From: Flavobacteriaceae bacterium S0862
GTDB taxonomy: Bacteria; Bacteroidota; Bacteroidia; Flavobacteriales; Flavobacteriaceae
Reading direction: 5' to 3'
Assembly (NCBI GenBank): GCA_023015825.1
Contig: JALKAW010000005.1
Location: 1-64,000, forward strand
DNA: 64,000 nucleotides
Positions 26,375 through 35,748 of the stretch are shown here, piece after piece; within the stretch, counting starts at the first letter, position 1; the number at the start of each line of letters is the position of its first letter. Under the pieces are notes generated by a model. The model did not search any database. It had not been told where the DNA came from and was given only the letters and a program-made list of their open reading frames with translations. Made by a program: the position numbers and the translations under genes.

Positions 26375-27943
26375 ATGTTTAAGACTATTAAAAATGACTT
26401 GCCTGCAAGTATAGTAGTATTTTTTGTTGCATTACCATTATGTTTGGGTATTGCATTAGCTAGTGGAGCGCCACTTTTTTCAGGATTAATAGCGGGAATT
26501 GTTGGAGGAATTGTAGTAGGATCTTTAAGTGGATCGAAAATAGGAGTAAGTGGTCCAGCTGCAGGTTTAGCGGCTATAGTATTAACAGCTATTGGTACTC
26601 TAGGAAGTTATGAAAACTTTTTGGTAGCTGTCGTATTAGGAGGAATTATTCAACTTTTATTTGGCGTATTAAAAGCAGGAATTATTGGATATTATTTCCC
26701 GTCTTCGGTTATAAAAGGTATGCTAACGGGAATTGGAATTATCATTATTTTAAAACAAATCCCTCACTTTTTTGGGTATGATAAAGCATTTACCCTATTT
26801 AAAGTAAATGGGGAAAGCACGACAACTCAAATATTGAATATCTTTGATCACATCCAATTAGGGTCTGCTTTAATAGGTATAATTAGTTTGTCTATTTTAT
26901 TACTTTGGGATAAAGTTCTATCAAAAAAGTCAAAAATATTTCAAATTATACAGGGACCTTTAGTTGCAGTAGTTGTTGGAATAATATTTTTTGTAGCAAC
27001 TAAGTCTCAAAGCTCTTTAGCAATTGGACAATCGCATTTAGTTAATGTTCCAATACCAGACAATATATCATCCTTTTTAGGGCAATTTAGTTTTCCTAAT
27101 TTTAGCATAATTACAAATCCTGAAGTTTGGATAGTAGCATTTACACTTGCTTTAGTGGCTAGTTTAGAAACATTATTGTGTGTAGAGGCAACCGATAAGT
27201 TAGACCCAAATAAAAATGTGACACCAACTAATAGGGAATTATTAGCACAAGGAACAGGAAATATTATTTCTGGAATGATTGGAGGTTTACCTATAACACA
27301 AGTTATTGTAAGAAGTTCTGCTAATATACAATCTGGTGGTAGAAGTAAAATGTCTGCTATTATTCATGGGTTTTTATTATTAATATCTGTAATGATTATT
27401 CCAACCTTATTAAATATGATTCCGTTATCAGTGCTTGCAGCTGTATTATTAATTGTAGGTTACAAATTGGCGAAACCAGCATTGTTTAAAAAAATGTACA
27501 ATTTAGGTTGGAAACAATGGGTTCCATTTAATGTAACTGTTTTTGGGATTGTATTTATAGATCTTTTGTATGGAATTGGCCTTGGATTAACAGTAGGGAT
27601 AGTTGTTATTCTTATAAAGAGCTATCAAAACTCTCATTTTTTGCATAAGGAAGGAGAAGAAAAAAATGATGGAAAAATAAAGATGACTTTGGCAGAAGAA
27701 GTAACTTTTTTTAATAAAGGAGCTATCTTAAAAGAGTTAGATAATATTCCAGAGAATTCATATTTAGAATTTGATGTTAGTAAAACTAGATATTTAGACA
27801 ATGATATAATTGAAATATTAGATGATTTTGCTTTTAAGGCGGCTAATAGAAATATTACGATAAAATTAATTTCTGAACGAGGTATTGTTGAAAACCCTCC
27901 AAGCTATATTGAGTTTTTTAGATTAAGACCTTTAAATGTTTAA
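26375..27943 (+). CDS. SulP-family inorganic anion transporter (first copy)
   Basis: 522 residues. SulP proteins carry sulfate, bicarbonate or related anions through the inner membrane. The N-terminal family pattern is clear (DLPASIVVFFVALPLCLGIALASGAP, in part), followed by ~10-12 membrane helices including SGPAAGLAAIVLTAI. A C-terminal STAS domain covers about residues 430-522. The usual STAS serine position reads YLDNDIIEIL and lacks the Asp-x-Ser site that can be phosphorylated in related domains. It lies upstream of a DUF2490 gene, a second SulP gene and a carbonic anhydrase gene. That context favours bicarbonate as substrate, which is inference. Confidence 0.92.
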   Translation: MFKTIKNDLPASIVVFFVALPLCLGIALASGAPLFSGLIAGIVGGIVVGSLSGSKIGVSGPAAGLAAIVLTAIGTLGSYENFLVAVVLGGIIQLLFGVLKAGIIGYYFPSSVIKGMLTGIGIIIILKQIPHFFGYDKAFTLFKVNGESTTTQILNIFDHIQLGSALIGIISLSILLLWDKVLSKKSKIFQIIQGPLVAVVVGIIFFVATKSQSSLAIGQSHLVNVPIPDNISSFLGQFSFPNFSIITNPEVWIVAFTLALVASLETLLCVEATDKLDPNKNVTPTNRELLAQGTGNIISGMIGGLPITQVIVRSSANIQSGGRSKMSAIIHGFLLLISVMIIPTLLNMIPLSVLAAVLLIVGYKLAKPALFKKMYNLGWKQWVPFNVTVFGIVFIDLLYGIGLGLTVGIVVILIKSYQNSHFLHKEGEEKNDGKIKMTLAEEVTFFNKGAILKELDNIPENSYLEFDVSKTRYLDNDIIEILDDFAFKAANRNITIKLISERGIVENPPSYIEFFRLRPLNV

Positions 27944-27959
27944 AATAAAATACTAAGTT

Positions 27960-28640
27960 TTGAAAAAAATAAAAACAAATTTAAAATCGAAAATTACTTT
28001 GCTGGTTTTTGCGCTAGCATTACCTTTAATAGGATTTAGTCAAGAAAGTAATTTAGGAAACTGGTTAATTTATATTGGAAACAAGAAGTTAAATTCTAAA
28101 TGGAATATTCATAATGAAGTTCAATATAGAAACTATAATGCTATTGGCGATTTAGAGCAATTAATACTTCGTACAGGAATTGGTTATAATATTACTGAAA
28201 AGAATAACATCTTATTAGGATATGGTTATATATTGTCAGAGAACTATGTAGGAAATACTGACGATAAAGTGTCAGTTAACGAACACCGCATCTTTCAGCA
28301 GTACACTACTAAGCAAAGTATAGGTAAAGTTAAATTAAGTCACCGTTATCGTTTTGAACAACGATTTGTAGAAGAAGATTTTAAATTGAGATTCCGTTAT
28401 TTTTTAAGTTTAAATGTACCTTTAAAAAATAATGAATCTGGGGGAAGCCTCTTCTATTTATCAGCTTACAATGAAATTTTCTTAAACTCTAAAAGCTCTA
28501 TTTTTGATAGAAATCGATTATATGGAGGCTTGGGATATAATGTTAATAAAAATGTAAGAATTGAATTAGGGTATATGAACCAGTTTTTTGAAACAACTAG
28601 TAGAGATCAATTAAATTTAATAACGTTTGTTACTTTTTAA
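27960..28640 (+). CDS. DUF2490 family outer-membrane beta-barrel protein
   Basis: 226 residues with a signal peptide (ends LIGFSQ). The rest has alternating beta-strand character and the DUF2490 layout: GNWLIYIGNKKLNSKWNIHNEVQYR at the N-terminus and a C-terminal strand ending in LNLITFVTF, with the final Phe typical of outer-membrane barrels. The start is TTG at 27960, 16 bp after the SulP stop; no ATG gives a complete signal peptide. It may be a porin-like partner of the two flanking transporters, but no substrate can be read from the sequence. Confidence 0.83.
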   Translation: MKKIKTNLKSKITLLVFALALPLIGFSQESNLGNWLIYIGNKKLNSKWNIHNEVQYRNYNAIGDLEQLILRTGIGYNITEKNNILLGYGYILSENYVGNTDDKVSVNEHRIFQQYTTKQSIGKVKLSHRYRFEQRFVEEDFKLRFRYFLSLNVPLKNNESGGSLFYLSAYNEIFLNSKSSIFDRNRLYGGLGYNVNKNVRIELGYMNQFFETTSRDQLNLITFVTF

Positions 28641-28672
28641 AAAAAGATAAGTAACAATAAAAACCACTAACC

Positions 28673-30535
28673 ATGAAAAATTTATTTTCGAATTTAAGAG
28701 GTGATATTTTTGGAGGTGTTACAGCAGGAATTGTAGCATTACCACTAGCATTAGCCTTTGGGGTTTCCTCAGGATTAGGCCCAAGTGCAGGATTATATGG
28801 AGCTATTTTTATTAGCTTTTTTGCAGCGCTTTTTGGAGGAACCAATACACAAATATCTGGACCAACTGCTCCAATGACAGCTGTGAGTATGGTTGTTATT
28901 GCAGGTATAATAGCAGTAAATGACGGTGATGTTGAAAAAGCATTGCCAGCAATATTAACCGTGTTTATTCTAGCAGGATTAATGCAAATTGGTCTCGGAA
29001 TTTTGGGTTTAGGTAAATACATTAGATATATTCCTTATCCAGTAGTTTCAGGATTTATGACAGCAATTGGAGTTATAATTTTAGTTACTCAAATATTACC
29101 TTCTTTAGGATACTATCCAAAAGATGACGCAGAGTTTGTTGAAAGTTATAAACCAGTTGCTGAAGAACTAATTTTAGAAAATATCCTAAAAGAAGAAGCT
29201 GGCGAAGGCATTTTGGTACTTGAAGATTTTAAAGAAACAATCTCTAGGGCAGAAAAAGTAACACCAGATCAAATCCTTAAAGAATCTCAAACACTGGCAG
29301 CAAAAGATGCATCAGGTGTTGTTGGTGCGTTTAAGGTACTGCCAAGAGCATTGCAAAATATTAATTGGCTAGAACTTCTCTTAGCTTTAGGAACCATATT
29401 TATTATTTATGGGTTTAAACGAATCACAAAAGCAGTTCCAAGTACTTTGGTAGCACTCGTGGTTATGACATCTGTAGCTATTGGTTTTGGATTAAACTAT
29501 CAACCAATAGAAAGAATTCCAGAGGGCTTGCCAACTATAAGAACAGAAATATTTACAGAGTTTAGCCTTGGCTCTATAACACCATACATATTCACAGCAT
29601 TGACATTAGCACTGTTAGGAGCAATTGACTCTTTATTAACGAGTGTCGTTGCGGATAATATGACGAAGACTAAGCATAAACCAAATAAGGAACTAGTAGG
29701 TCAAGGAATTGGTAATACAATTGGTTCTTTGTTTGGTGGAATTCCAGGAGCAGGAGCAACTATTAGAACTGTTGTAAACATCAATTCGGGGGGTAAAACA
29801 CGACTTTCAGGAATGATAGCTGGTGTTATGTTGTTAGTAATCCTATTGGCTTTAGCACCATTAGCATCAAAAATTCCTGCAGCAGTGTTAGCTGGAATTT
29901 TAATTACTGTTGGTATAGGTGTTATGGATTATAAAGGATTGAGAGCAATACCAGTTTTACCAAAAGATATAAAAATTGGGCCATTAAAACTTAGCTCAGA
30001 AGTAGTCGTAATGCTAGTTGTATTATTACTATCTACATTCTGGAACTTAGTTTACGCTGTTGGAGTAGGACTAGTAATTGCCTCATTAATGTTTATGAAG
30101 AAAATAGGTGACTTAACCGCAGAGCGATCTGATGTGAAACCGATAAAAGAAGAAGCTTGGAAAGATGAGATTGGATTCCCAGAAAGGCTTAAAGAAGAAG
30201 TGTTTATTAAGCACCTTAAAGGACCTTTATTTTTCGGTTCTACAAGCGAATTCCAAAATCTCACCTTACAAATACCAGATACTGCAAGCACTGTAATTAT
30301 GAGATTAGGTCGTATGCAGTATATGGATCAATCCGGATTATATGCTATGGAAGATATGCTTCAGGACTTGAAATCTAAAGGTGTTGATGTATTATTCGTA
30401 AATTTATTAAAACAGCCTCGCTATATGATGGAACGAATTGATATCATTCCAGACTTTATACCTGAAGAGCACATTTTCAAGAACTTTAACGACTGTGCAA
30501 GTTGGGTAAAAGAAAACGTAGAAGACAAATATTAA
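28673..30535 (+). CDS. SulP-family inorganic anion transporter (second copy) with STAS domain
   Basis: 620 residues. The SulP transport core begins with LRGDIFGGVTAGIVALPLALAFG, has about 10-12 membrane helices, and carries GIPGAGATIRTVVNINSGG in the conserved later part. Between the early helices there is an extra acidic, soluble segment of roughly 80 residues (around 145-225). The C-terminal STAS domain keeps MDQSGLYAME, with Ser in the position phosphorylated in anti-sigma-antagonist STAS domains. The gene is 22 bp upstream of a beta-carbonic anhydrase gene, an arrangement known for BicA-like bicarbonate transporters. Bicarbonate transport is therefore likely but not proven. Confidence 0.93.
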   Translation: MKNLFSNLRGDIFGGVTAGIVALPLALAFGVSSGLGPSAGLYGAIFISFFAALFGGTNTQISGPTAPMTAVSMVVIAGIIAVNDGDVEKALPAILTVFILAGLMQIGLGILGLGKYIRYIPYPVVSGFMTAIGVIILVTQILPSLGYYPKDDAEFVESYKPVAEELILENILKEEAGEGILVLEDFKETISRAEKVTPDQILKESQTLAAKDASGVVGAFKVLPRALQNINWLELLLALGTIFIIYGFKRITKAVPSTLVALVVMTSVAIGFGLNYQPIERIPEGLPTIRTEIFTEFSLGSITPYIFTALTLALLGAIDSLLTSVVADNMTKTKHKPNKELVGQGIGNTIGSLFGGIPGAGATIRTVVNINSGGKTRLSGMIAGVMLLVILLALAPLASKIPAAVLAGILITVGIGVMDYKGLRAIPVLPKDIKIGPLKLSSEVVVMLVVLLLSTFWNLVYAVGVGLVIASLMFMKKIGDLTAERSDVKPIKEEAWKDEIGFPERLKEEVFIKHLKGPLFFGSTSEFQNLTLQIPDTASTVIMRLGRMQYMDQSGLYAMEDMLQDLKSKGVDVLFVNLLKQPRYMMERIDIIPDFIPEEHIFKNFNDCASWVKENVEDKY

Positions 30536-30557
30536 CAATTTTTAAAAACTTAAAATC

Positions 30558-31190
30558 ATGATAAAAAATCAAGCAATAACAAAAGACGTACAAGACCAAT
30601 TAACTCCTCAATCGGTTTTAGCCGATTTAATGGAAGGAAACCAGAGATTTATTTCCGGGGATACTCAAAGTATAGATAATAAAGCATTAGTTGAACAAAC
30701 TGTTGGAGGACAATTTCCAAAAGCAGTAGTGCTTTCATGTATCGACTCAAGAGTACCAGTTGAAACAGTTTTAGATCAAGCAATTGGAGATGTTTTTGTA
30801 GCAAGAGTTGCTGGAAACTTCGAAAATGTTGATATTCTAGGAAGCATGGAGTATTCATGTAAAGTTGCAGGAAGTAAGTTGGTTCTAGTTTTAGGTCATG
30901 AAGCATGCGGTGCTGTAAAAGCGGCATGCGATGGTGTGGAACTTGGCAACATTACTGCTTTGTTGGGGAATATTCTTCCAGCAGTAAAACAATCGGCTGT
31001 TGAGGTTGAAGGAGAAGCAAATTCTTCTAATAATGAGTTTGTGGCTAAAACTGTTGAGAATAATGTAAAACTCACCATGGATAGAATTAGAGAGAAAAGC
31101 CCAATTCTTAAAGAAATGGAAGATAATGGTGAAATTGAGATTGTAGGAGGCGTTTATATGCTTTCTTCAGGAAAGGTAGAATTATTATAA
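30558..31190 (+). CDS. Beta-class carbonic anhydrase
   Basis: 210 residues, the usual length. It catalyses the reversible hydration of CO2 to bicarbonate using zinc. The zinc ligands and catalytic dyad are visible: Cys61, Asp63 and Arg65 in SCIDSRVP, then His114 and Cys117 in GHEACGAV. No signal peptide is present, so it is cytoplasmic. It is the last gene of the SulP cluster and is followed by a strong terminator. Together with the SulP proteins it would hold or interconvert imported inorganic carbon. The enzyme assignment is sure. Confidence 0.95.
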   Translation: MIKNQAITKDVQDQLTPQSVLADLMEGNQRFISGDTQSIDNKALVEQTVGGQFPKAVVLSCIDSRVPVETVLDQAIGDVFVARVAGNFENVDILGSMEYSCKVAGSKLVLVLGHEACGAVKAACDGVELGNITALLGNILPAVKQSAVEVEGEANSSNNEFVAKTVENNVKLTMDRIREKSPILKEMEDNGEIEIVGGVYMLSSGKVELL

Positions 31191-31209
31191 TTAATCTTTT
31201 CGTTCTAAT

Positions 31210-31236
31210 AAAAAAGCCGCTTTTAGCGGCTTTTTT
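31210..31236. terminator. Bidirectional hairpin terminator
   Basis: An 11-bp perfect stem (AAAAAAGCCGC / GCGGCTTTTTT, loop TTTTA) lies between the convergent carbonic anhydrase gene and the membrane-protein gene. Confidence 0.92.
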
Positions 31237-31238
31237 AT

Positions 31239-31943
31239 TTAAGCTAATTGAGAGCTTGTTTCTCTATAACTAGAGTTTTTTAGCTTTATTATTCGGTAAC
31301 CTACGTAAATGAGTACCAAGCCAATAAGTTCAGTAATAAAAAGCACTTCAACATAGCCCAACCTTGTAAAGGTGCCACCGATTCCTGGGAGTAAAGCACC
31401 AATGGCGATAAATATATTTCCTTTAAAATGTGCTTGTTTATCCTTATAACCGTAGTATTTTGTAGCAGAATAAATCGCTCCACCTACCAAGAATATAAAA
31501 GAATATATATTAATAAACGGTGAAAACATTCTCACCCATTCCCACTCAAAAACAGCACCCGTTAATCTATAATCAAACCCTTCAGGTATTGTTATTGGAG
31601 AACCTATTACAAAATAAGAGGCAATTATAATTAAAGCAACAATTAGTATAGCGGTTATTTGCGCAAAGCGTTTATTCATCAATAAATAAACAGACCCTTG
31701 GGCTAATGGAAAACCACCTAATAAAGCACCAACAATATACCAATACTTAAGGTTTATTTCATTCCAACCAAAAAGCGCATGAATACTCTCTGCTAAAGTT
31801 CCTAAGCCAAAAGTCAACACACCTATAGTCCACCAAAGTAAGTAAGTATTCTTACGCTCTTGATAGTGGCTATAGATTTCTCTAATAAAAAAGATAGAAA
31901 AAAGGGTGGTAGCAATAGGTATATACTCTATAAATTGCTGCAT
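31239..31943 (-). CDS. Seven-helix membrane protein of unknown function
   Basis: 234 residues with about seven hydrophobic helices (for example LLWWTIGVLTFGLGTLAESI and ITAILIVALIIIASYFVIG) and a short polar C-terminus. No catalytic motif or known family signature was recognised. Its start overlaps the stop of the HmuY gene by one base (TAATG), so it is translated from the same mRNA as the haem-type TonB receptor and HmuY. It may be an accessory inner-membrane protein of that locus. That is inference from context only. Confidence 0.8.
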   Translation of the reverse strand: MQQFIEYIPIATTLFSIFFIREIYSHYQERKNTYLLWWTIGVLTFGLGTLAESIHALFGWNEINLKYWYIVGALLGGFPLAQGSVYLLMNKRFAQITAILIVALIIIASYFVIGSPITIPEGFDYRLTGAVFEWEWVRMFSPFINIYSFIFLVGGAIYSATKYYGYKDKQAHFKGNIFIAIGALLPGIGGTFTRLGYVEVLFITELIGLVLIYVGYRIIKLKNSSYRETSSQLA

Positions 31944-32572
31944 TATTCAAATGATGTTTCTCCTTGGTTAGGTTGGTATACATAATTAAAAGTATAATAA
32001 CGCTCTTCGTTTGAATAGGCATCAGGACTTTCAGGAGCATCTTTGTAATAGCTTAATATTTCAATTTTTGCATATTTACCATCTCGCGTTCTAATAATTA
32101 ATAATTTACCAGCAGTTGGTGAAATTAAATGTGTTGGAGGTCCAGCATAAGTATACCAATTACTTAACACATAACCATTAACTGAATCTTGCTCTAAATA
32201 TGAAGTGTTAACAGTTTTTACACCAGCCATTGTTCCTGTTCCTATGTATGCAGCAGCATTCCCTGTTCGTTCAGGCTCGTCGGTAGTTCCTAAAGAAATA
32301 CCACCATTTATAATAATAGAAGTTCCTCTAAAAGCAATATCCCATTCAGTACTGCTAGTAGTTGTTGCTCCGGTTGAGAAATCAAACTTTGTAAATTCTC
32401 CAGAAATAGGTATAGGATTTCCCATTTGATCTATTCCTCCCTCTTGAGGAGCATGAAGATTTAATACCGAGTCTATTTCTACTTGTAATAATTGTGGGTC
32501 ATCGTTATCTTTACTGCATGATGATATTGAAATAAATAATGCAAGCAACGTAATTAATTTAACTGTTTTCAT
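31943..32572 (-). CDS. HmuY-family haem-binding lipoprotein
   Basis: 209 residues starting at MKTVKLITLLALFISISSC; the lipobox SSC predicts a lipid-anchored surface protein. The body matches the HmuY pattern: a strand with EFTKFDFSTGATTTSSTEWDIAFRG (in part) followed by an IIINGGISLGTT segment. HmuY proteins take haem from host or environmental haemoproteins and pass it to a TonB receptor. The open frame continues 48 codons further upstream, but that part lies in the receptor gene and lacks a signal. It is 16 bp downstream of the receptor and overlaps the next gene. Haem ligands cannot be fixed by eye, so haem binding is from family knowledge. Confidence 0.87.
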   Translation of the reverse strand: MKTVKLITLLALFISISSCSKDNDDPQLLQVEIDSVLNLHAPQEGGIDQMGNPIPISGEFTKFDFSTGATTTSSTEWDIAFRGTSIIINGGISLGTTDEPERTGNAAAYIGTGTMAGVKTVNTSYLEQDSVNGYVLSNWYTYAGPPTHLISPTAGKLLIIRTRDGKYAKIEILSYYKDAPESPDAYSNEERYYTFNYVYQPNQGETSFE

Positions 32573-32588
32573 GTTTTTTTTATAAGTG

Positions 32589-34694
32589 TTAAAATTGAAT
32601 ATTAAGTTTTGTGTAAAAAATTCTTCCTGGAATATTATTAATGAAAGTGAAATCGTTATTTGAAGTTGGTTCATCAGTGAAATCAAAAATGTTATCGACA
32701 CCAATTCCCAACTCATAAATTTCTTTAAAAGTCTTATTTATAGCCCAATTCCACATAGTGTAAGTATCAACAAAATCGTCATATTTGTCTAAGTATGTAT
32801 TGCTATTAGTGTCTAAAACACCATATTTACTGCGATATGTTCCTCTAATGTTTGTGTTGAATTTATTCTGTGTATTCGAATAGAAGACTTTAAAGTTTGC
32901 CATGTGTTTCGAACGATTAAATAACCCAAAATAGTCTGACTCTTTAAGCTGAAAGGCACCTTGTCCAGGAAAAGAAGCAAAAGCTTCCCCATTTTTAAAT
33001 GACTCTGCAGCATCCTTGTCTTTTGCCAGCAAAAATTGATAACCACCATCTATTTTTAGCGAGTTTGAAATACGCCAAGATGAATTAAATTCTATCCCTT
33101 GAGTAAACGCCTTTTTAATATTTTGGTAGCTATAAACACCAGAACCATTAGTTTTATTTGCTATGAGTTGATTATCAATTAAGTCTTTTATATCATTTCT
33201 AAAGTAATTAACTTCAAGTTTAAGCTCTGAAATAGGATTATAGGTAACACCAAAATTGTAGGAAATGGAATTTTCTGGATTTAGCTTGTCATTAAAATTT
33301 GATAGAGGCACAACAATCTCATTTTCACTTATAATTTCACCGCTATTAAGCATTTCTGGAATTCTTGTATTTACTACATTATACCCCAAAATAGTGTAAC
33401 CAGCAATACCTTGTAAATCAAAATAGAGTTGCCTAAAATCAGGTGCTTTAAATCCATAGCCAACCGAACCTTTTGCCGCAATTTTATCAAATATTTGATA
33501 CCTAAAAGCCACCTTTGGACTAAACTGTGAGTTGTACTCATTATGACCATCAAAACGAGCACCAAGAATAATGTTTAAATCTTCTTTAGGATTGGTGTCA
33601 TATTGTAAATACATAAAGGGTGAAGTAAATTTTGGTGTCGTACTAAAATCGGCTCTATTTAAGGCTTCATAATCAAGTCCTAATCCACCAATAAAAGACG
33701 ACTTATTATTCACTTTGTATGTAGCACGTATTTCTGGTCTTATTAGTACTTCTTTGTAGAAACTTTCACTGAAAAGTGAATTGTCTTCCACATTATTAAG
33801 GAAATCTTCAGCAAAATATCTTGAAGCATAAAACTCAAAATAGCTATTCCATTTTTCGTTGTATTTATGATCTGCCTTGAGATGTGCGTTCCATTCTCTT
33901 ACCTTACTTTCACCAGCTTCGGTGTTTGTAGGAACGTAATCTGAATCTTGCAAAAAGTATCTAGCCGAAGCAAAAAGGTTAGTATTTTCGGTTATATCAT
34001 AGCTTAACTTGGTGTTAAACGTGTAGTTAAAATAGGGATCTAGCGTATTTACATTTGTGGCATTATTTAAATCATAGCCATTACTACTGCTTCTATTAAT
34101 AAATGCGCCGATGTTTACTTTTTCCTTTTTGTAGTCTAGATTAATGTTGGTTTCGTTTTCATTAAACGTGCCGTAGCGGTGCATTAAATTACCATGAACA
34201 CCATTTCTATTAGACTTATCTGTAATAATATTAATTACTCCACCAAGTGCTTCACTACCATATAAGCTAGACGAAGCGCCTTTAACAATTTCAATTTGTT
34301 TTATATTGCCAACAGAGAGCCTACTTAAATCTAAAGTTCCAGCAGAACGACCAATTAATGGCACACCATCTATAAGCACAAGAGTATATTCTGAATCAAG
34401 ACCTTGCATTTGCACACCTTCACCACCTATAAAATTCTGCACGGTGATTAAGCCTGTTTGCTCATTTAAAATAGTATTTAAACGCGTTCTGCTGGTTTCC
34501 CTCAATTCTTTTTTTGAAATAAGTTGAGCTGGTAAAGGTAAAGAAGATAATTGCCTTATTGTTCTTGTAGCAGTCACTACAACCTCACTTAGTTGTTGTA
34601 TTAAAACAGTATCTTTTGTTTTTTTCACCTGTTGTTGCGATAAGCATAAAAGAGGAAATAGCACTGCTATAATAAATATAGATTTGAATCGCAT
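32589..34694 (-). CDS. TonB-dependent receptor, HmuR/BtuB-like (haem-type locus)
   Basis: 701 residues: signal peptide (ends CLSQ), TonB box EVVVTATRT near residue 38, plug domain (LIDGVPLIGR, ASSSLYGSEALGGVINIITDK) and a 22-strand-type barrel ending in FYTKLNIQF with a terminal Phe. It imports a ligand across the outer membrane using TonB. HmuY directly downstream points to haem. The region corresponding to the haem-receptor FRAP...NPxL motif reads FKAP (Phe415) and NPEN, but no His lies between them, so canonical haem ligation is not visible. Alternatives are another porphyrin or corrinoid. The promoter-like motif and a divergent AraC gene lie upstream. Confidence 0.9.
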   Translation of the reverse strand: MRFKSIFIIAVLFPLLCLSQQQVKKTKDTVLIQQLSEVVVTATRTIRQLSSLPLPAQLISKKELRETSRTRLNTILNEQTGLITVQNFIGGEGVQMQGLDSEYTLVLIDGVPLIGRSAGTLDLSRLSVGNIKQIEIVKGASSSLYGSEALGGVINIITDKSNRNGVHGNLMHRYGTFNENETNINLDYKKEKVNIGAFINRSSSNGYDLNNATNVNTLDPYFNYTFNTKLSYDITENTNLFASARYFLQDSDYVPTNTEAGESKVREWNAHLKADHKYNEKWNSYFEFYASRYFAEDFLNNVEDNSLFSESFYKEVLIRPEIRATYKVNNKSSFIGGLGLDYEALNRADFSTTPKFTSPFMYLQYDTNPKEDLNIILGARFDGHNEYNSQFSPKVAFRYQIFDKIAAKGSVGYGFKAPDFRQLYFDLQGIAGYTILGYNVVNTRIPEMLNSGEIISENEIVVPLSNFNDKLNPENSISYNFGVTYNPISELKLEVNYFRNDIKDLIDNQLIANKTNGSGVYSYQNIKKAFTQGIEFNSSWRISNSLKIDGGYQFLLAKDKDAAESFKNGEAFASFPGQGAFQLKESDYFGLFNRSKHMANFKVFYSNTQNKFNTNIRGTYRSKYGVLDTNSNTYLDKYDDFVDTYTMWNWAINKTFKEIYELGIGVDNIFDFTDEPTSNNDFTFINNIPGRIFYTKLNIQF

Positions 34695-34731
34695 TAAAGT
34701 GATTTAGATTATTATACTGGGCAAAATTAGA

Positions 34732-34739
34732 ATCATTAA
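34732..34739 (-). promoter_or_regulatory. Candidate -7 promoter element for the TonB receptor operon
   Basis: TAATTTTG on the minus strand (34739-34732) matches TAnnTTTG exactly and lies 37 bp before the start codon of the receptor gene. Confidence 0.5.
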
Positions 34740-34822
34740 AAAGAATTTAATAACGACTAAAGATTTAATAGTGTCGCTAAAAAAATAATTTTTAAAAATG
34801 CTTAAAACACCAATGATTTCAA

Positions 34823-34830
34823 TATATTTG
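34823..34830 (+). promoter_or_regulatory. Candidate -7 promoter element for the AraC-type gene
   Basis: TATATTTG matches TAnnTTTG exactly, 39 bp before the AraC start codon. With the receptor promoter it forms a divergent pair. Confidence 0.55.
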
Positions 34831-34869
34831 CAGTTCTTTTTGAATATAAAAAAGTGTCGATAAAGAAAA

Positions 34870-35748
34870 ATGAGTATAAAAAATAACGAGCAAAGAGTGG
34901 TTAAAGAACATTTGGTTCAAGATGGATTTAGTTTATTGGAAATAGATAACAACTCTAATGAAGTTTTAAGATATATAAAAGAAGTAAACAGTGATGTTAT
35001 TCAAATTCACTTTAGTATTAATAGTGATGCTCAATTACACTATGGGCCACATTATAGTTTAGATGTAAAATCGCAAAATTCTGTTTTATTATATAATCCA
35101 AACCAAGCACTATCCATTAATTTAAGTTTGAAACCGAATGGAAAATATTTAGTGTTTATTGTTTCTATTAAGATGTTTCATTCGTTCTTTTCTCAAGTGG
35201 CAGATATTATTCCTTTTTTAAATGAAGAGAACAAAAACAAAAAGTATTATTTAGATAAAGAGCTCTCTCCAAACGAGATATTGGTTTTAAATCAAATTTT
35301 TGATGATCAAAAATTGAATGGGATGCACCAACTCTATATAAAAGCTAAAGTATATGAGGTATTAAGTTTGTACTTTAGTAAGGCTAGCAATGACCAACAA
35401 AGTTGTCCTTTTTTGGAAAATGAAGCCAATGTTGAGAAAATCAAAAAGGCAAAGCAAATAGTTATTAATAATATGGACGAGCCACCATCATTACAAGAAA
35501 TTGCAGATGAAGTAGGGTTGTCAATCTCGAAACTTAAAGAAGGCTTCAAACATATTTATGGCGAATCGGTATTTAATTTCTTGCTGGATTATAAGTTGGA
35601 ATATGCCAGAAAGCAGTTGCTTACAAAAAAGTACAACGTATCTGAAATTAGCTTGCAAGTTGGTTATAGTACAGCAAGTCATTTTATTGCTGCCTTTAGA
35701 AAAAAGTATGGCACTACGCCAAAGCAGTATGTGATGAGTGTTAACTAA
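34870..35748 (+). CDS. AraC-family transcriptional regulator
   Basis: 292 residues. The C-terminal ~95 residues form the double helix-turn-helix of AraC/XylS regulators: LQEIADEVGLSISKLKEGFKHIYG, then YNVSEISLQVGYSTASHFIAAFRKKYGTTPKQY. The N-terminal part (~1-190) is a ligand-binding-like beta domain. This type, with an ADEVGLSxSKLKxxFK helix, resembles iron- or siderophore-responsive AraC regulators next to TonB receptors (PchR-like). It is transcribed away from the haem-type operon and probably activates it. The regulator class is sure; the target is inferred from divergent position. The stop directly abuts the convergent cvpA gene. Confidence 0.92.
   Translation: MSIKNNEQRVVKEHLVQDGFSLLEIDNNSNEVLRYIKEVNSDVIQIHFSINSDAQLHYGPHYSLDVKSQNSVLLYNPNQALSINLSLKPNGKYLVFIVSIKMFHSFFSQVADIIPFLNEENKNKKYYLDKELSPNEILVLNQIFDDQKLNGMHQLYIKAKVYEVLSLYFSKASNDQQSCPFLENEANVEKIKKAKQIVINNMDEPPSLQEIADEVGLSISKLKEGFKHIYGESVFNFLLDYKLEYARKQLLTKKYNVSEISLQVGYSTASHFIAAFRKKYGTTPKQYVMSVN

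Noticed and set aside
32573-32716. 48-codon N-terminal extension of the HmuY frame
   Set aside because: It lies in the end of the TonB receptor gene and precedes a perfect lipoprotein signal, so the start at 32572 is better.
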